Assembly: GCF_005403045.1 (NCBI RefSeq)
Contig: NZ_BJCL01000023.1
Span: 1 to 64,000, forward strand
Direction: 5' to 3'
DNA length: 64,000 nt
Origin: Pseudaquabacterium pictum
GTDB lineage: Bacteria > Pseudomonadota > Gammaproteobacteria > Burkholderiales > Burkholderiaceae_C
Of this stretch, positions 10,890-19,273 are shown piece after piece. The position numbers and the translations under genes are program-made. The notes below the pieces were generated by a model. It ran no database searches. It had not been told where the DNA came from and saw only the letters and a program-made list of their open reading frames with translations. How positions within the stretch are numbered: the stretch's first letter is position 1; each line of letters begins with the position of its first letter.

Positions 10890-10919
10890 TTGACCGGTTA
10901 TGACGAGGCTTCCTAGAAT
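10890..10919 (+). promoter_or_regulatory. Sigma-70-type promoter for the lytic transglycosylase gene
   Basis: TTGACC at 10890-10895 and TAGAAT at 10914-10919 are separated by 18 bases. They match five of six (-35) and a good -10 consensus, in an AT-rich island that contrasts with the surrounding DNA. The predicted start lies about 190 bases ahead of the chosen transglycosylase ATG, leaving a long leader that could instead be partly coding if an earlier start is used. Confidence 0.6.
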
Positions 10920-11116
10920 TCGTCAAATCTGATCATTCGAGGGTTAACCCGGACCCGACATGCGCGCGACGCGGTCTGTTCTGGGGGCTCACATCGGCGG
11001 GCCTGCCTGCACCATGCGAGGTGCAAGAAGCCAAGCCTTCCATTATCGACCCCGCTCCCGGGTCCGCCGGTTCCGCCGGCACCCTGCGCACCAACGGGTC
11101 ATCAACTGGGTCTGCC

Positions 11117-12022
11117 ATGACAGCGAAATCACGCATTCGCGCTGCGGCCAGCTCCTGTGTCGAATCGGCGCAGGTGTTCCTGCGCGATGTGGGCGCCGGC
11201 CTGCTCGAGGTTAGCCACAACTCCCTGGCCCTGCTGGGACTGGTGGTGGTGGGCGTGGCCCTGTTCGCCGGCGGTCGCCCCGAAATCCGCACCGCGGTGG
11301 AACAACAGGCGCTGGACTGGCTGCTGGCGCGCCAGGAGTCGCGCGATCCGCAATCAGCCGACGTGCAACCCGAGCCGGAACCCGATGCCGTGGCCCGTGC
11401 CACCGCCACCGATCCCAAGGCCCTGCCCCGCCAGCAGGCGGCTGTGGCCCACTGGCTGGCGCGGCGTTACAAGGTGGCGCCGGAGCCGGTCAGCCGCCTG
11501 GTGCAGGAGGCCTGGGCCGTGGGACACCGCGTCGGGCTTGACCCCACCCTGATCCTGGCCATCATGGCGGTGGAATCCAGCTTCAACCCGTTTGCGCAAA
11601 GCCCGGTGGGCGCCCAGGGCCTGATGCAGGTGATGACCCGGGTGCACGACGACAAGTACGAGGCCTACGGCGGCGTGCGGGCGGCGTTCGATCCCGTGGC
11701 CAATCTGCGCGTCGGTGTGCAGGTGCTCAAGGAGTGCATCGCCCGCGCCGGCAGCCTGGAGGCCGGTCTGCGGTACTACGTGGGCGCTGCCATCAGCGGC
11801 GAGGATGGGGGGTATGTCGGCAAGGTGCTGGCTGAACAGTTGCACCTGCGCCAGGTGGCCGACGGCCGCCAGGTGGCGGTCAATGCGTCCAACAACGCCA
11901 GCCCGGTCAACAACGCAGCGCCCGCCCCAGCGCCAGTGGAACCTGCCGAACCTGCGGCCGTGCCTGCTGTCGGTCCCAGCGCGCCTGCGCCCGCTGGCGA
12001 GCGGGTGGCGATGAACCGCTGA
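11117..12022 (+). CDS. Membrane-anchored lytic transglycosylase (SLT domain)
   Basis: 301 residues from the ATG at 11117; an in-frame start at 11021 would add 32 low-complexity residues. A transmembrane segment lies at about residues 36-52, placing the rest in the periplasm. The SLT domain (about 125-250) has catalytic E153 in MAVESSFNPFA, followed by GAQGLMQVM, the signature of family 1 transglycosylases that cleave peptidoglycan glycan strands. The GLRYYVGA segment near 216 is family-like. The C-terminus is a proline/alanine-rich tail. Independent promoter upstream. It is not adjacent to a secretion or flagellar operon, so a housekeeping wall role is likely. Confidence 0.88.
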   Translation: MTAKSRIRAAASSCVESAQVFLRDVGAGLLEVSHNSLALLGLVVVGVALFAGGRPEIRTAVEQQALDWLLARQESRDPQSADVQPEPEPDAVARATATDPKALPRQQAAVAHWLARRYKVAPEPVSRLVQEAWAVGHRVGLDPTLILAIMAVESSFNPFAQSPVGAQGLMQVMTRVHDDKYEAYGGVRAAFDPVANLRVGVQVLKECIARAGSLEAGLRYYVGAAISGEDGGYVGKVLAEQLHLRQVADGRQVAVNASNNASPVNNAAPAPAPVEPAEPAAVPAVGPSAPAPAGERVAMNR

Positions 12023-12045
12023 ACTGCGCGGGCGGGTCCGTCCGC

Positions 12046-12051
12046 TACAAT
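12046..12051 (+). promoter_or_regulatory. -10 element upstream of the ZTP riboswitch
   Basis: TACAAT is a near-consensus -10 hexamer; its -35 partner around 12023-12028 is poor. A start at about 12058 would begin the transcript right at the riboswitch aptamer, which supports the assignment. Confidence 0.5.
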
Positions 12052-12054
12052 CGG

Positions 12055-12195
12055 GGCGCCTGCGCGACTGGCGATAGGGCAGACCGGCCATCCCCGCCGG
12101 CCGGCCCGAGGTGGACCACCACCGTGGAGCGCAGACCGGCCCTGACAAGGGCGGCCACACCGGCCGCCGCCGAAACAGCCGTTCGCCTGGGCAGC
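12055..12195 (+). ncRNA. ZTP (pfl) riboswitch controlling glyA
   Basis: The two conserved halves of the pfl aptamer can be read. The 5' half has GCGACTGGCG at 12064-12073, then GGTGGACCACC and CCGTGGAGCGC at about 12110-12132. The 3' half has CCGTTCGCCTGGGCA at 12179-12193, separated by a variable GC-rich stem. This class senses the purine intermediate ZMP/ZTP, which accumulates when 10-formyl-tetrahydrofolate is short, and commonly controls glyA, purH and folate genes. Its place 100 bases before glyA fits exactly. The spacing to the start and the lack of a T-run suggest translational rather than transcriptional control. Confidence 0.92.
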
Positions 12196-12292
12196 CCGGA
12201 GCCGGGCCTCGCGTGTGCCGATGGTGTGCCGATGTGGCGTGCCACCGTGTGCAAGCGCTTGCTGCCGGGTCTCAACCCCACAGGACTGCCCC

Positions 12293-13540
12293 ATGTTTGA
12301 CCGCACCCAATCCACCGTTGCCCATGTCGACCCCGAGCTGTGGGCGACCATCCAGTTGGAGAACGCCCGCCAGGAGGCGCACATCGAGCTGATCGCCAGC
12401 GAGAACTACGCCTCGCCGGCCGTCATGCAGGCCCAGGGCTCGCAGCTGACCAACAAGTACGCCGAGGGTTACCCCGGCAAGCGCTACTACGGCGGCTGCG
12501 AGCATGTCGACGTCGTCGAGCAGCTGGCCATCGACCGGCTCAAGCAGCTGTTCGGCGCCGAGCATGCCAACGTGCAGCCCAACTCGGGTTCGCAGGCCAA
12601 CCAGGCGGTGTTCTTCGGCCTGCTCCAGCCGGGCGACACCATCATGGGCATGAGCCTGGCCGAAGGCGGCCACCTGACCCATGGCATGCCGCTGAACATG
12701 TCGGGCAAGTGGTTCAAGGTGGTCAGCTACGGCCTGGACGCCAACGAGGCCATCGACTACGACGCGATGGAGCGCCTGGCCCATGAACACAAGCCCAAGC
12801 TGATCATCGCCGGCGCGTCGGCCTACAGCCTGCGCATCGACTTCGAGCGCTTCGCCAAGGTGGCCAAGGCCGTCGGCGCGTACTTCATGGTCGACATGGC
12901 GCACTACGCCGGCCTGATCGCCGCCGGCGTCTACCCCAATCCGGTGCCGTTCGCCGACGTCGTGACCAGCACCACCCACAAGACGCTGCGCGGCCCGCGC
13001 GGCGGCCTGATCCTGATGAAGGATGCGGTGGCCAAGCAGGTCAACAGCGCGATCTTCCCCGGCATCCAGGGCGGCCCGCTGATGCATGTGATCGGCGCCA
13101 AGGCGGTGGCCTTCCACGAGGCGCTGCAGCCGGCCTTCAAGGCCTACCAGCAACAGGTGGTGAAGAACGCTGCGGTGATGGCCGAGACGCTGATCGAACG
13201 CGGCCTGCGCATCGTCAGCGGCCGCACCGAGAGCCACGTGATGCTCGTCGACCTGCGACCCAAGGGCCTGACCGGCAAGGAAGCCGAGGCGGTGCTGGGC
13301 AGCGCCCACATCACCTGCAACAAGAACGGCATCCCGAACGACCCGCAGAAGCCGATGGTGACCAGCGGCATCCGCCTGGGCAGCCCGGCAATGACGACCC
13401 GCGGCTTCCTGGAAGACCAGGCCCGCCAGACGGCCCACCTGATCGCCGACGTGCTGGACAAGCCGCAGGATGCGGCCACCATCGCTGCGGTGCGCGCCAA
13501 GGTGGCGGTGCTGACGCGCGACTTCCCGGTCTACCGCTGA
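12293..13540 (+). CDS. glyA: Serine hydroxymethyltransferase
   Basis: 415 residues, standard length. It interconverts serine and glycine with transfer of a one-carbon unit to tetrahydrofolate. PLP-binding Lys is K230 in [14 protein letters not shown]; the [25 protein letters not shown] and [11 protein letters not shown] segments are canonical. The ATG at 12293 gives the expected N-terminus; the frame upstream overlaps the riboswitch. It is the first gene of a probable glyA-nrdR unit (15-base gap) and is under the ZTP riboswitch. Confidence 0.98.
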   Translation: MFDRTQSTVAHVDPELWATIQLENARQEAHIELIASENYASPAVMQAQGSQLTNKYAEGYPGKRYYGGCEHVDVVEQLAIDRLKQLFGAEHANVQPNSGSQANQAVFFGLLQPGDTIMGMSLAEGGHLTHGMPLNMSGKWFKVVSYGLDANEAIDYDAMERLAHEHKPKLIIAGASAYSLRIDFERFAKVAKAVGAYFMVDMAHYAGLIAAGVYPNPVPFADVVTSTTHKTLRGPRGGLILMKDAVAKQVNSAIFPGIQGGPLMHVIGAKAVAFHEALQPAFKAYQQQVVKNAAVMAETLIERGLRIVSGRTESHVMLVDLRPKGLTGKEAEAVLGSAHITCNKNGIPNDPQKPMVTSGIRLGSPAMTTRGFLEDQARQTAHLIADVLDKPQDAATIAAVRAKVAVLTRDFPVYR

Positions 13541-13555
13541 TCCGGCGCGCCGGCG

Positions 13556-13999
13556 ATGCGCTGCCCGTACTGCAGCCACCAGGAGACGCAGGTCGCCGAG
13601 ACCCGCGAATCCGACGAGGGCGACGTGGTGCGGCGCCGCCGGCGCTGCCTGAAGTGCGACAAGCGCTTCACCACCTACGAGCGCGCGGAGATCGCGCTGC
13701 CGGCGGTGGTCAAGAAAGACGGCGCGCGGGTGGAGTTTGACCCCGCCAAGCTGCGCGGCTCGATGATGCTGGCGCTGCGCAAGCGGCCGGTCAGCGTCGA
13801 GCAGGTGGACGCGGCGATCGACCGCATCCAGGACAAGCTGTTGGCCACCGGTGCCCGCGAACTGCCCAGCGCCCGCCTGGGCGAGCTGGTGATGCGCGAG
13901 CTCAAGCGCATCGACAAAGTGGCCTACGTGCGCTTCGCGTCGGTCTACCGCAGCTTCGAGGACGTGGACGAGTTCCGCCAGCTGATCCGGGACATCTGA
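13556..13999 (+). CDS. nrdR: Transcriptional repressor NrdR
   Basis: 147 residues. NrdR represses ribonucleotide reductase genes in response to nucleotide state. The N-terminal zinc finger is intact with C3, C6, C31 and C34 (MRCPYC and CLKCDKRF). The ATP-cone domain follows (about residues 46-136; [12 protein letters not shown] onward). It sits 15 bases downstream of glyA, the common beta-proteobacterial order. The expected ribD is displaced by about 5.3 kb of pilin genes. Confidence 0.97.
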   Translation: MRCPYCSHQETQVAETRESDEGDVVRRRRRCLKCDKRFTTYERAEIALPAVVKKDGARVEFDPAKLRGSMMLALRKRPVSVEQVDAAIDRIQDKLLATGARELPSARLGELVMRELKRIDKVAYVRFASVYRSFEDVDEFRQLIRDI

Positions 14000-14154
14000 G
14001 CCCGCAACCGCGCCCCCCCACCACGGTGGGAGAGCCGCGCTTCCCCCCACCGGGGCCCCACCGCGATCCACCCGGCGCCCCCCCCCGCCAGGGCGACGCG
14101 CGCCCTGCGCCCGGTTTCTAGAGTGTGCCCATCGACCAACCGCTGGAGCACGCC
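14000..14154. other. C-rich intergenic spacer between nrdR and the pilin operon
   Basis: This 155-base stretch is unusually rich in homopolymeric C (runs of seven to nine C near 14013 and 14080). No promoter hexamers, clear hairpin with a T-run or ORF was seen. It is the junction between the housekeeping pair and the pilin genes. Confidence 0.5.
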
Positions 14155-14730
14155 ATGCAAGCCACCACCGCACGCCGCCCTGCCGCCACCTGTCAGCCGC
14201 GCCGCCGGCGGCGTGGCCTGTCGATGGTGGAAGTGCTGGGCGTCCTGGCCATCAGCGTGCTGCTGCTGGGCGGATCGCTGCCGATGCTCAACGACCTGCG
14301 CCAGGGTCAGCGCCTGCAGGCCGTCGCCGCGCTGCTGGAGACTGACATCCACATGGCCCGCAGCACCGCCATCAGCACCGGTCAACCGGTGCGCCTGGTG
14401 GCGCAGGCCCTGGCCGGTGGCGGCAGTTGCTACCTGCTGCACATGGGCGCGCCCGATGCCTGCGACTGCGGGCCCGAGGGTCAGGCCCGCTGTGAAGCCG
14501 GCACAGCGCCACTGCGCCACGAGGCCCTGCCGGCGACCGGCGGCGTGTCGCTGGCGACACTCTCGCGACCGCTGGTCTTCGACGGCCGCAAGGCCACGGT
14601 GACGCCCACCGCCACGCTGCGGCTGACGGCCCGTGACGGCCGCGCCATCCACCAGGTGGTCAACATCATGGGGCGGGTGCGGTCCTGCAGCCCGGGCGGG
14701 TCGGTCGGCGGACTGCGCGCCTGCGAGTGA
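14155..14730 (+). CDS. GspH/FimT-like pseudopilin
   Basis: 191 residues from the ATG at 14155, which has GGAG seven bases ahead; a GTG at 14125 is possible but poorer. A long arginine-rich leader (about 23 residues) ends in RRRRRG, followed by LSMVEVLGVLAISVLLLGG: a class III (prepilin peptidase) signal with cleavage after Gly and the conserved Glu at +5. The soluble part holds the GspH-type stretch DIHMARSTAISTGQPVRLV. Four clustered Cys (CDC and nearby) suggest disulphides. It is probably a minor pilin priming type IV pilus assembly. Followed directly by a poly-C tract. Confidence 0.82.
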   Translation: MQATTARRPAATCQPRRRRRGLSMVEVLGVLAISVLLLGGSLPMLNDLRQGQRLQAVAALLETDIHMARSTAISTGQPVRLVAQALAGGGSCYLLHMGAPDACDCGPEGQARCEAGTAPLRHEALPATGGVSLATLSRPLVFDGRKATVTPTATLRLTARDGRAIHQVVNIMGRVRSCSPGGSVGGLRACE

Positions 14731-14754
14731 CCCCCCCCCCCCCGCACATCGGGG
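14731..14754 (+). repeat. C13 homopolymer with G6 inverted partner
   Basis: Thirteen consecutive C at 14731-14743 start one base after the stop codon of the GspH-like gene, followed by GCACATC and a run of six G. Six of the C can pair with the six G, giving a stem-loop that may attenuate read-through to pilE. Homopolymers of this length are prone to slippage, but the tract is outside the reading frame. Confidence 0.6.
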
Positions 14755-14836
14755 GGTGGCGACAAGCGGCCAGACCTGGCCGATGAACGGTGCGCAGCCC
14801 CGCAGACGGCCGCGCCCCTTTGCTGATAATCGAGCG

Positions 14837-15301
14837 ATGTCTCAACTGCCCAGAGCCCGCCGTGTCCTTGCCGGCTTCACGCTGGTCGAGTTGATGATCG
14901 CAGTCGCGATCATGGCCATCCTGGCTTCGCTGGCCTGGCCGGCGTTGCAGCAGTTCGTGCAGAAGAGCCGCCGGTCGGATGGCATGGCCGCGGTGTCCAA
15001 GATCATGCAGGCACAAGAGCGCTGGCGGGCCAACAACCCGTCGTACCAGGGCACGTTGGCCGAATTGCCCGGCGCCCAGTCCGCCACGTCGCCGGATCGC
15101 CACTATGACCTGAGCGTGGTCGATGGCAGTGCCAGTGCCGCCGGGTACATCGTCCGGGCAACCGTGCGCAGCGGCTCGCCGCAGAGTGGTGACAGCACCT
15201 GCCAGGTGCTGCAGGTCACCGTCAATGGCGGCAACATCACCTACAGCTCGCGCTCTGGCACCGGCGCCAACGCGGCACCCGACCCATGCTGGGTACGCTG
15301 A
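14837..15301 (+). CDS. pilE: Type IV pilin PilE-like minor pilin
   Basis: 154 residues. Class III signal: MSQLPRARRVLAG, then FTLVELMIAVAIMAILASLAWPAL with Glu at +5 after the Gly cleavage site. The domain that follows (QQFVQKSRRSDGMAAVSKIMQAQERWR) is the usual pilin alpha-1 extension. Two C-terminal cysteines (CQVLQV and PCWVR) would close the D-region disulphide. A GATAAT hexamer at 14824-14829 could be a -10 but lies very close to the start. It may be a minor pilin rather than the major subunit, given its neighbours. Confidence 0.85.
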   Translation: MSQLPRARRVLAGFTLVELMIAVAIMAILASLAWPALQQFVQKSRRSDGMAAVSKIMQAQERWRANNPSYQGTLAELPGAQSATSPDRHYDLSVVDGSASAAGYIVRATVRSGSPQSGDSTCQVLQVTVNGGNITYSSRSGTGANAAPDPCWVR

Positions 15302-15306
15302 AGCCC

Positions 15307-15894
15307 ATGGCGCGCAGGCGCCCTGCACGCGGTGGCGCTGGCGGCGTCACGCTGGTGGAACTGATGGTCACGTTGGCCATCGTCGCGGTGCTGCTGGCGA
15401 TCACGCTGCCGTCGATGCGCGAGTTCATCGCCCGCAAGCGGCTGGAGGGCATCGCCCAGGAGTTGGTCACCGACCTGCGCCTGCTCAAGTCGCACCAGAT
15501 CCAGAACCGGCCGAACACGGGCACGGCCATCGGCTTCGGCACCACAGACAGCAAGAGCTGCTACATCCTGTTCGTCAAGGGTGACAACGTCGAGAACTGC
15601 GACTGCACCGCAGCCGAAGACCTGCTGTGCGGCCCTGCAGATGCCGAGGGGCTGCGCCCGTCACCGATCCGGCAGGTGACCATCCCGCGTGACAGTGGCG
15701 TGCGCATCACGTCGAACCGGACCTCGCTGGACATGCTCGGCTACAACGCCATGCCCCGGCTCAACCGCACCCTGAGCATCGCCGTCACTGGCACCGATGT
15801 CGGCGAAATCCGCATCACGACCAACGCCACCGGGGTTCCGGCGGTGTGCGCAGTGTCAGGCGTGTTCGCCAGCATCAAGGCGTGCCCGTCGTGA
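15307..15894 (+). CDS. fimT: FimT/GspH-family minor pilin
   Basis: 195 residues from the ATG at 15307; a start at 15286 would overlap pilE. Leader MARRRPARGGAGG, then VTLVELMVTLAIVAVLLAITLPSMREF, a class III signal with Glu at +5. The segment KRLEGIAQELVTDLRLLKSHQIQNRPNTG is typical of the FimT/GspH domain. Cysteine pairs occur at CDC and near the C-terminus (AVCAVSG, ACPS). FimT-type minor pilins in other bacteria can bind DNA for natural transformation; whether this one does is not visible. The stop codon shares a base with the pilW start. Confidence 0.85.
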   Translation: MARRRPARGGAGGVTLVELMVTLAIVAVLLAITLPSMREFIARKRLEGIAQELVTDLRLLKSHQIQNRPNTGTAIGFGTTDSKSCYILFVKGDNVENCDCTAAEDLLCGPADAEGLRPSPIRQVTIPRDSGVRITSNRTSLDMLGYNAMPRLNRTLSIAVTGTDVGEIRITTNATGVPAVCAVSGVFASIKACPS

Positions 15895-16658
15895 TGGCGG
15901 CACAGCGCGGTCTGGTGGATCGCCGGCAACGGCCGGCGGCCGGCCTGTCGATCGTCGAGTTGATGGTCGGCATCGCCATCTCGCTGTTCATCCTGGCGGG
16001 CGCCACGCTGGTGCTGACCAGCCAGCTCGACAACAACCGCCGGCTGCTGCTTGAAGCGCAACTGCAGCAGGACCTGCGCACGGCCGCCGACATGATCTCG
16101 CGCGATGTGCGCCGCGCCGGCTACTGGGGCCGGGCCTATTGCAATGTGTGGCCGGCGGTGCAGGACATGGCGAACTGCCCCGGTGGCAATCCGTACAACA
16201 CGATGACGCCGGCCGATGCGCCGGGTCTGGTCGACACCACGGAGCTGGTCTACGACCGCTCGACCGACGCAGAAGGCGGCGGCGACATCAACCGTGACGA
16301 TGGCGTGGTCGACGCCATCGTCACGCGTCCACGCGAACGCGTGGGCTTCCGATGGAACGCGGACAACGGCACCATCGATTACCTGGTGGGCAACAGAAAC
16401 TGGCAGGCTCTGACCGATCCGGCGGTGCTGCGCGTCACGCAGTTCACCATGACGATCAACACGCAGGCCTTGCCGGTGCCATGTGCGGCAGCCGACTGCC
16501 AGGCGAAGGGCCCGGTCTGCGACGGGCCGGTGACGGTCCGCTCACGCGATGTCAGCTTCGTCATCGTGGCCGAGGCGGTGCATGATGCGGGCGTCCGGCG
16601 CAGCCTGCGCGAGAACGTTCGCCTGCGCAACACCGTGCCGGAAGAGCAGTGTCCATGA
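15894..16658 (+). CDS. pilW: Type IV pilus assembly protein PilW
   Basis: 254 residues. The ATG at 15894 overlaps the fimT stop (GTGATG), showing translational coupling; the preceding GTG at 15891 is a minor alternative. Class III signal: RRQRPAAG followed by LSIVELMVGIAISLFILAGATLVL with Glu at +5. The downstream helix with TAADMISRDVRRAGYWGRAYC is the PilW hallmark. It is a minor pilin expected to act with PilV and PilX in initiating pilus assembly. Confidence 0.9.
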   Translation: MAAQRGLVDRRQRPAAGLSIVELMVGIAISLFILAGATLVLTSQLDNNRRLLLEAQLQQDLRTAADMISRDVRRAGYWGRAYCNVWPAVQDMANCPGGNPYNTMTPADAPGLVDTTELVYDRSTDAEGGGDINRDDGVVDAIVTRPRERVGFRWNADNGTIDYLVGNRNWQALTDPAVLRVTQFTMTINTQALPVPCAAADCQAKGPVCDGPVTVRSRDVSFVIVAEAVHDAGVRRSLRENVRLRNTVPEEQCP

Positions 16659-17971
16659 CGCAACCGCGCCTGCGCAGCCGCCACCGCGGCGTGGCTGCCC
16701 TCACGGTGGTGATGGTGCTGTTCTTCGTGATGGCGCTGGTCGCGGCCTACACCAACCGCAACCTGGTGTTCGAGCAGCGCATCTCGGCCAACAGCTACCG
16801 CGCCACCCGCGCGCTCGAGGCCGCCGATGCGGGCGTCGAATGGACATTGGCCATGCTCAACGGCGGCCGCACGACGGCCAATTGCGCCGTGCCGGACGCC
16901 GCTGGCGCGGGCGGCCTCACTGATTTCCGCAGCCGCTACCTGGTGCCATCGACGAACGAAACTAACGGCGAGGGCGCCTTTGAACTGCCCTGGGGCCAGG
17001 TTCCCGCCAATCGTGTCTACCCGGCCTGCATCATCGTCGACGGTCGGCCGCGCTGCATCTGCCCGGCGCTGGGCGAGGCGCCGGCAGCGATCAACGCGCC
17101 GGCCGACGGCATCGGCAGCGCCTTCCGCATCACCTTCCGCTACTTCCACGTCAGCGCGGTGCGTGGCGGTACGGTGCAGTTCGTGTCGCGCGGGTGTGCC
17201 AACCCGGGTGACGCCGAGTCCGGCTGCTATGCGCAGAACGATGCCCTGCCAAGCGTCGACGGCACCACGGCGGTGATCGCCACCGTCGGTCTGGTGCGTG
17301 CGCTGCCGGTCGCACCCAAGGCCGCCATCACTGCGGGTACCACGATCACCGCCGACGCACCGGCGCAGCTGCGGGTGAGCAACGGCGATTTCGCCTCGGG
17401 CCTGACTTTGCATGCGGGGGGTGCGATCACGGCGCCGGGCAGCCAGTTGACCGGGCCACCGGGCAGCGGAGCCGACGGGCGCGTCGACGGTGACGGCACG
17501 CTGGCCGCCCTGTCGGCCGAGGGTGTCGAACCCTGGTTTCGCGCGTTGTTCGTGATGGACACCGCCAGCTACCGGCGGCAGCCTGCGGTGGTGTCGCTGG
17601 ACTGCGCGGCGGGTTGCACCAGCGCCGACATTGCCAATGCGCTGCTGCTGAATCCGCGCAACCCCATCTGGGCCACCGGCAATGTCGACCTCAATGACGC
17701 CGGCGTGCTGGGCACGGCGGCCGACCCGATGATGCTGATCGTCATGGGCACGCTGACCGTGTCGGGCAATGCCAATGTCACCGGCTTCGTCCACGCCAAC
17801 CAGATCAGCTGGTCAGCGCCGGCAGCCACCTGGAACGGCGCACTGGTCGCGGCCACCGCCTTCAACGCGACCGGTGTGGCCACCGTCAACTACGACAAGG
17901 CCGCGCTCGACACCATCCGCCTGCGCTACGGCTCGTTCGTGCGGGTGCCCGGCGGCTGGAACCTCTTCTGA
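16655..17971 (+). CDS. pilX: Type IV pilus assembly protein PilX
   Basis: 438 residues, long for PilX (commonly about 150-250, though longer forms occur in beta-proteobacteria). ATG overlaps the pilW stop (ATGA). The N-terminal PilX domain is clear: RHRG, then VAALTVVMVLFFVMALVAAYTNRNLVFEQRISANSYRATRALEAADAG, which lacks the Glu at +5, as is usual for PilX. The C-terminal 250 residues have many paired cysteines and a strand-rich repetitive region ending in an ANVTGFVHANQI-like beta-helical stretch, so it may carry an adhesin-like extension. It lies within a tightly overlapping minor-pilin operon. Confidence 0.82.
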   Translation: MTQPRLRSRHRGVAALTVVMVLFFVMALVAAYTNRNLVFEQRISANSYRATRALEAADAGVEWTLAMLNGGRTTANCAVPDAAGAGGLTDFRSRYLVPSTNETNGEGAFELPWGQVPANRVYPACIIVDGRPRCICPALGEAPAAINAPADGIGSAFRITFRYFHVSAVRGGTVQFVSRGCANPGDAESGCYAQNDALPSVDGTTAVIATVGLVRALPVAPKAAITAGTTITADAPAQLRVSNGDFASGLTLHAGGAITAPGSQLTGPPGSGADGRVDGDGTLAALSAEGVEPWFRALFVMDTASYRRQPAVVSLDCAAGCTSADIANALLLNPRNPIWATGNVDLNDAGVLGTAADPMMLIVMGTLTVSGNANVTGFVHANQISWSAPAATWNGALVAATAFNATGVATVNYDKAALDTIRLRYGSFVRVPGGWNLF

Positions 17972-17973
17972 CC

Positions 17974-19272
17974 ATGCGCCACCCCACTCCGCGCCCTGCC
18001 CGTACCCGGGGGGTCTCGCTGGTCGAGGCCCTGGTGGCACTGGCCGTCATGTCGATCGGCATGCTGGCCCTGGTGGGCGTGCAGAGCACCATGCGGCTCA
18101 ACAGCGATCTGGCCAAGCAGCGCACCGAAGCCACCCGCATCGCCAGCGAGGAGATCGAACAGCTGCGTTCCTTTGCCTCGTTGGAGGTGGACATCGCCCG
18201 TCCGGGCACGTCGTACGACGAGATCGTCGACAGGGTGGTGGAAGGCTATGTGCCGCCCGACGGCATCGGCAACACCACCTACCGGGTGGTGCGCACTGTC
18301 AGGGACCTGCCCGGCAGCCCGCAGAAGGTGCTGTCGGTGCAGGTGCAATGGACCGACCGCACCGACCTGCGGCAGCGGGTGACACTGGACAGCGTCATCA
18401 ACGGCACGGCCCCCACGCTCGGCGCGTTGCTGGTGGTGCCGCACCGCGACTCGGCGACCAGCCGCAACCGCGGCCGGCACATCAGCATCCCGGAGGGCGC
18501 TGTCGACCTGGGCGACGGCTACAGCCGTTTCGTGCCACCGGGCGCCACCGGCGTGGGCTGGTACTTCAACAACCTGAGCGGTGTGTTGCGGGTGTGCGCC
18601 GGCGATGTGACCGACTACACCACCTGCCCGCTGGCCACGCTGGTGTCGGGCACGGTCCAGTACCACATCGGCGACAGTCAACCGACCGCCGAGAACGCGG
18701 AGAAGCCCCTGGGACCGGTGTTTGCGCTGCGTGGCGGCCCGAACGCGTTGGCGTTGGCCGATGCCGTGGGCACCGGGGTCGATGCCCGCTGTTACTCGGT
18801 GGTGGTGGAGACACGGGTGGTCTACTTCTGCGCCGTGCTCACCTCGGACGCCGCCGGCTGGGGTGGACGGCTCAATCCGGTGCCGATGGATGCCGCTGGC
18901 GAGCCGCTGGAGTTCGGCCACGTCGCATCGTCGTTCAAGAGCTGCCGCTACACGACGGACGTGCCGACCGCCGAGAACGAGGCCACCACGTCGGTGACCG
19001 AAGCGGATCTTCATGCCCAGTACACCCGCAACGCCAACCACCCCCTGAAGTACTGCCTGGAGCGGCCGCGCAATCCCGCCGAAGCCGGCTCGGCTTGCAC
19101 GGGCTCCCGCGTCAAGACCAACCTGATCAACCAGAACTTCCTGATCATCCGCGGGGATCACTTCTGCCCCACGGAAAATGCCGACGATCCGGTGGATCCG
19201 AAAGCGGCGCAGTTCACCGACAACCGTAACCAGATCTTCGTCAACACCCGCCAGCACCAGCCGACGCCCTGA
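17974..19272 (+). CDS. pilV: Type IV pilus modification/minor pilin protein PilV
   Basis: 432 residues, much longer than the usual 150-200 residue PilV. Leader RTRG followed by VSLVEALVALAVMSIGMLALVGVQ, a class III signal with Glu at +5, then RTEATRIASEEIEQLRSFAS, the conserved PilV helix. The remaining 350 residues are cysteine-containing and extracellular by inference, a possible surface or adhesin domain. It starts two bases after pilX and ends one base before ribD. No pilY1 follows, although many beta-proteobacterial pilVWX operons carry one. Confidence 0.85.
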   Translation: MRHPTPRPARTRGVSLVEALVALAVMSIGMLALVGVQSTMRLNSDLAKQRTEATRIASEEIEQLRSFASLEVDIARPGTSYDEIVDRVVEGYVPPDGIGNTTYRVVRTVRDLPGSPQKVLSVQVQWTDRTDLRQRVTLDSVINGTAPTLGALLVVPHRDSATSRNRGRHISIPEGAVDLGDGYSRFVPPGATGVGWYFNNLSGVLRVCAGDVTDYTTCPLATLVSGTVQYHIGDSQPTAENAEKPLGPVFALRGGPNALALADAVGTGVDARCYSVVVETRVVYFCAVLTSDAAGWGGRLNPVPMDAAGEPLEFGHVASSFKSCRYTTDVPTAENEATTSVTEADLHAQYTRNANHPLKYCLERPRNPAEAGSACTGSRVKTNLINQNFLIIRGDHFCPTENADDPVDPKAAQFTDNRNQIFVNTRQHQPTP

Positions 19273-19273
19273 G

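Noticed and set aside
12023-12292. Glycine riboswitch on glyA
   Set aside because: The conserved elements (GACTGGCG, GTGGACCACC, CGCCTGGGCA) fit the ZTP/pfl class; the tandem glycine aptamer core was not seen.
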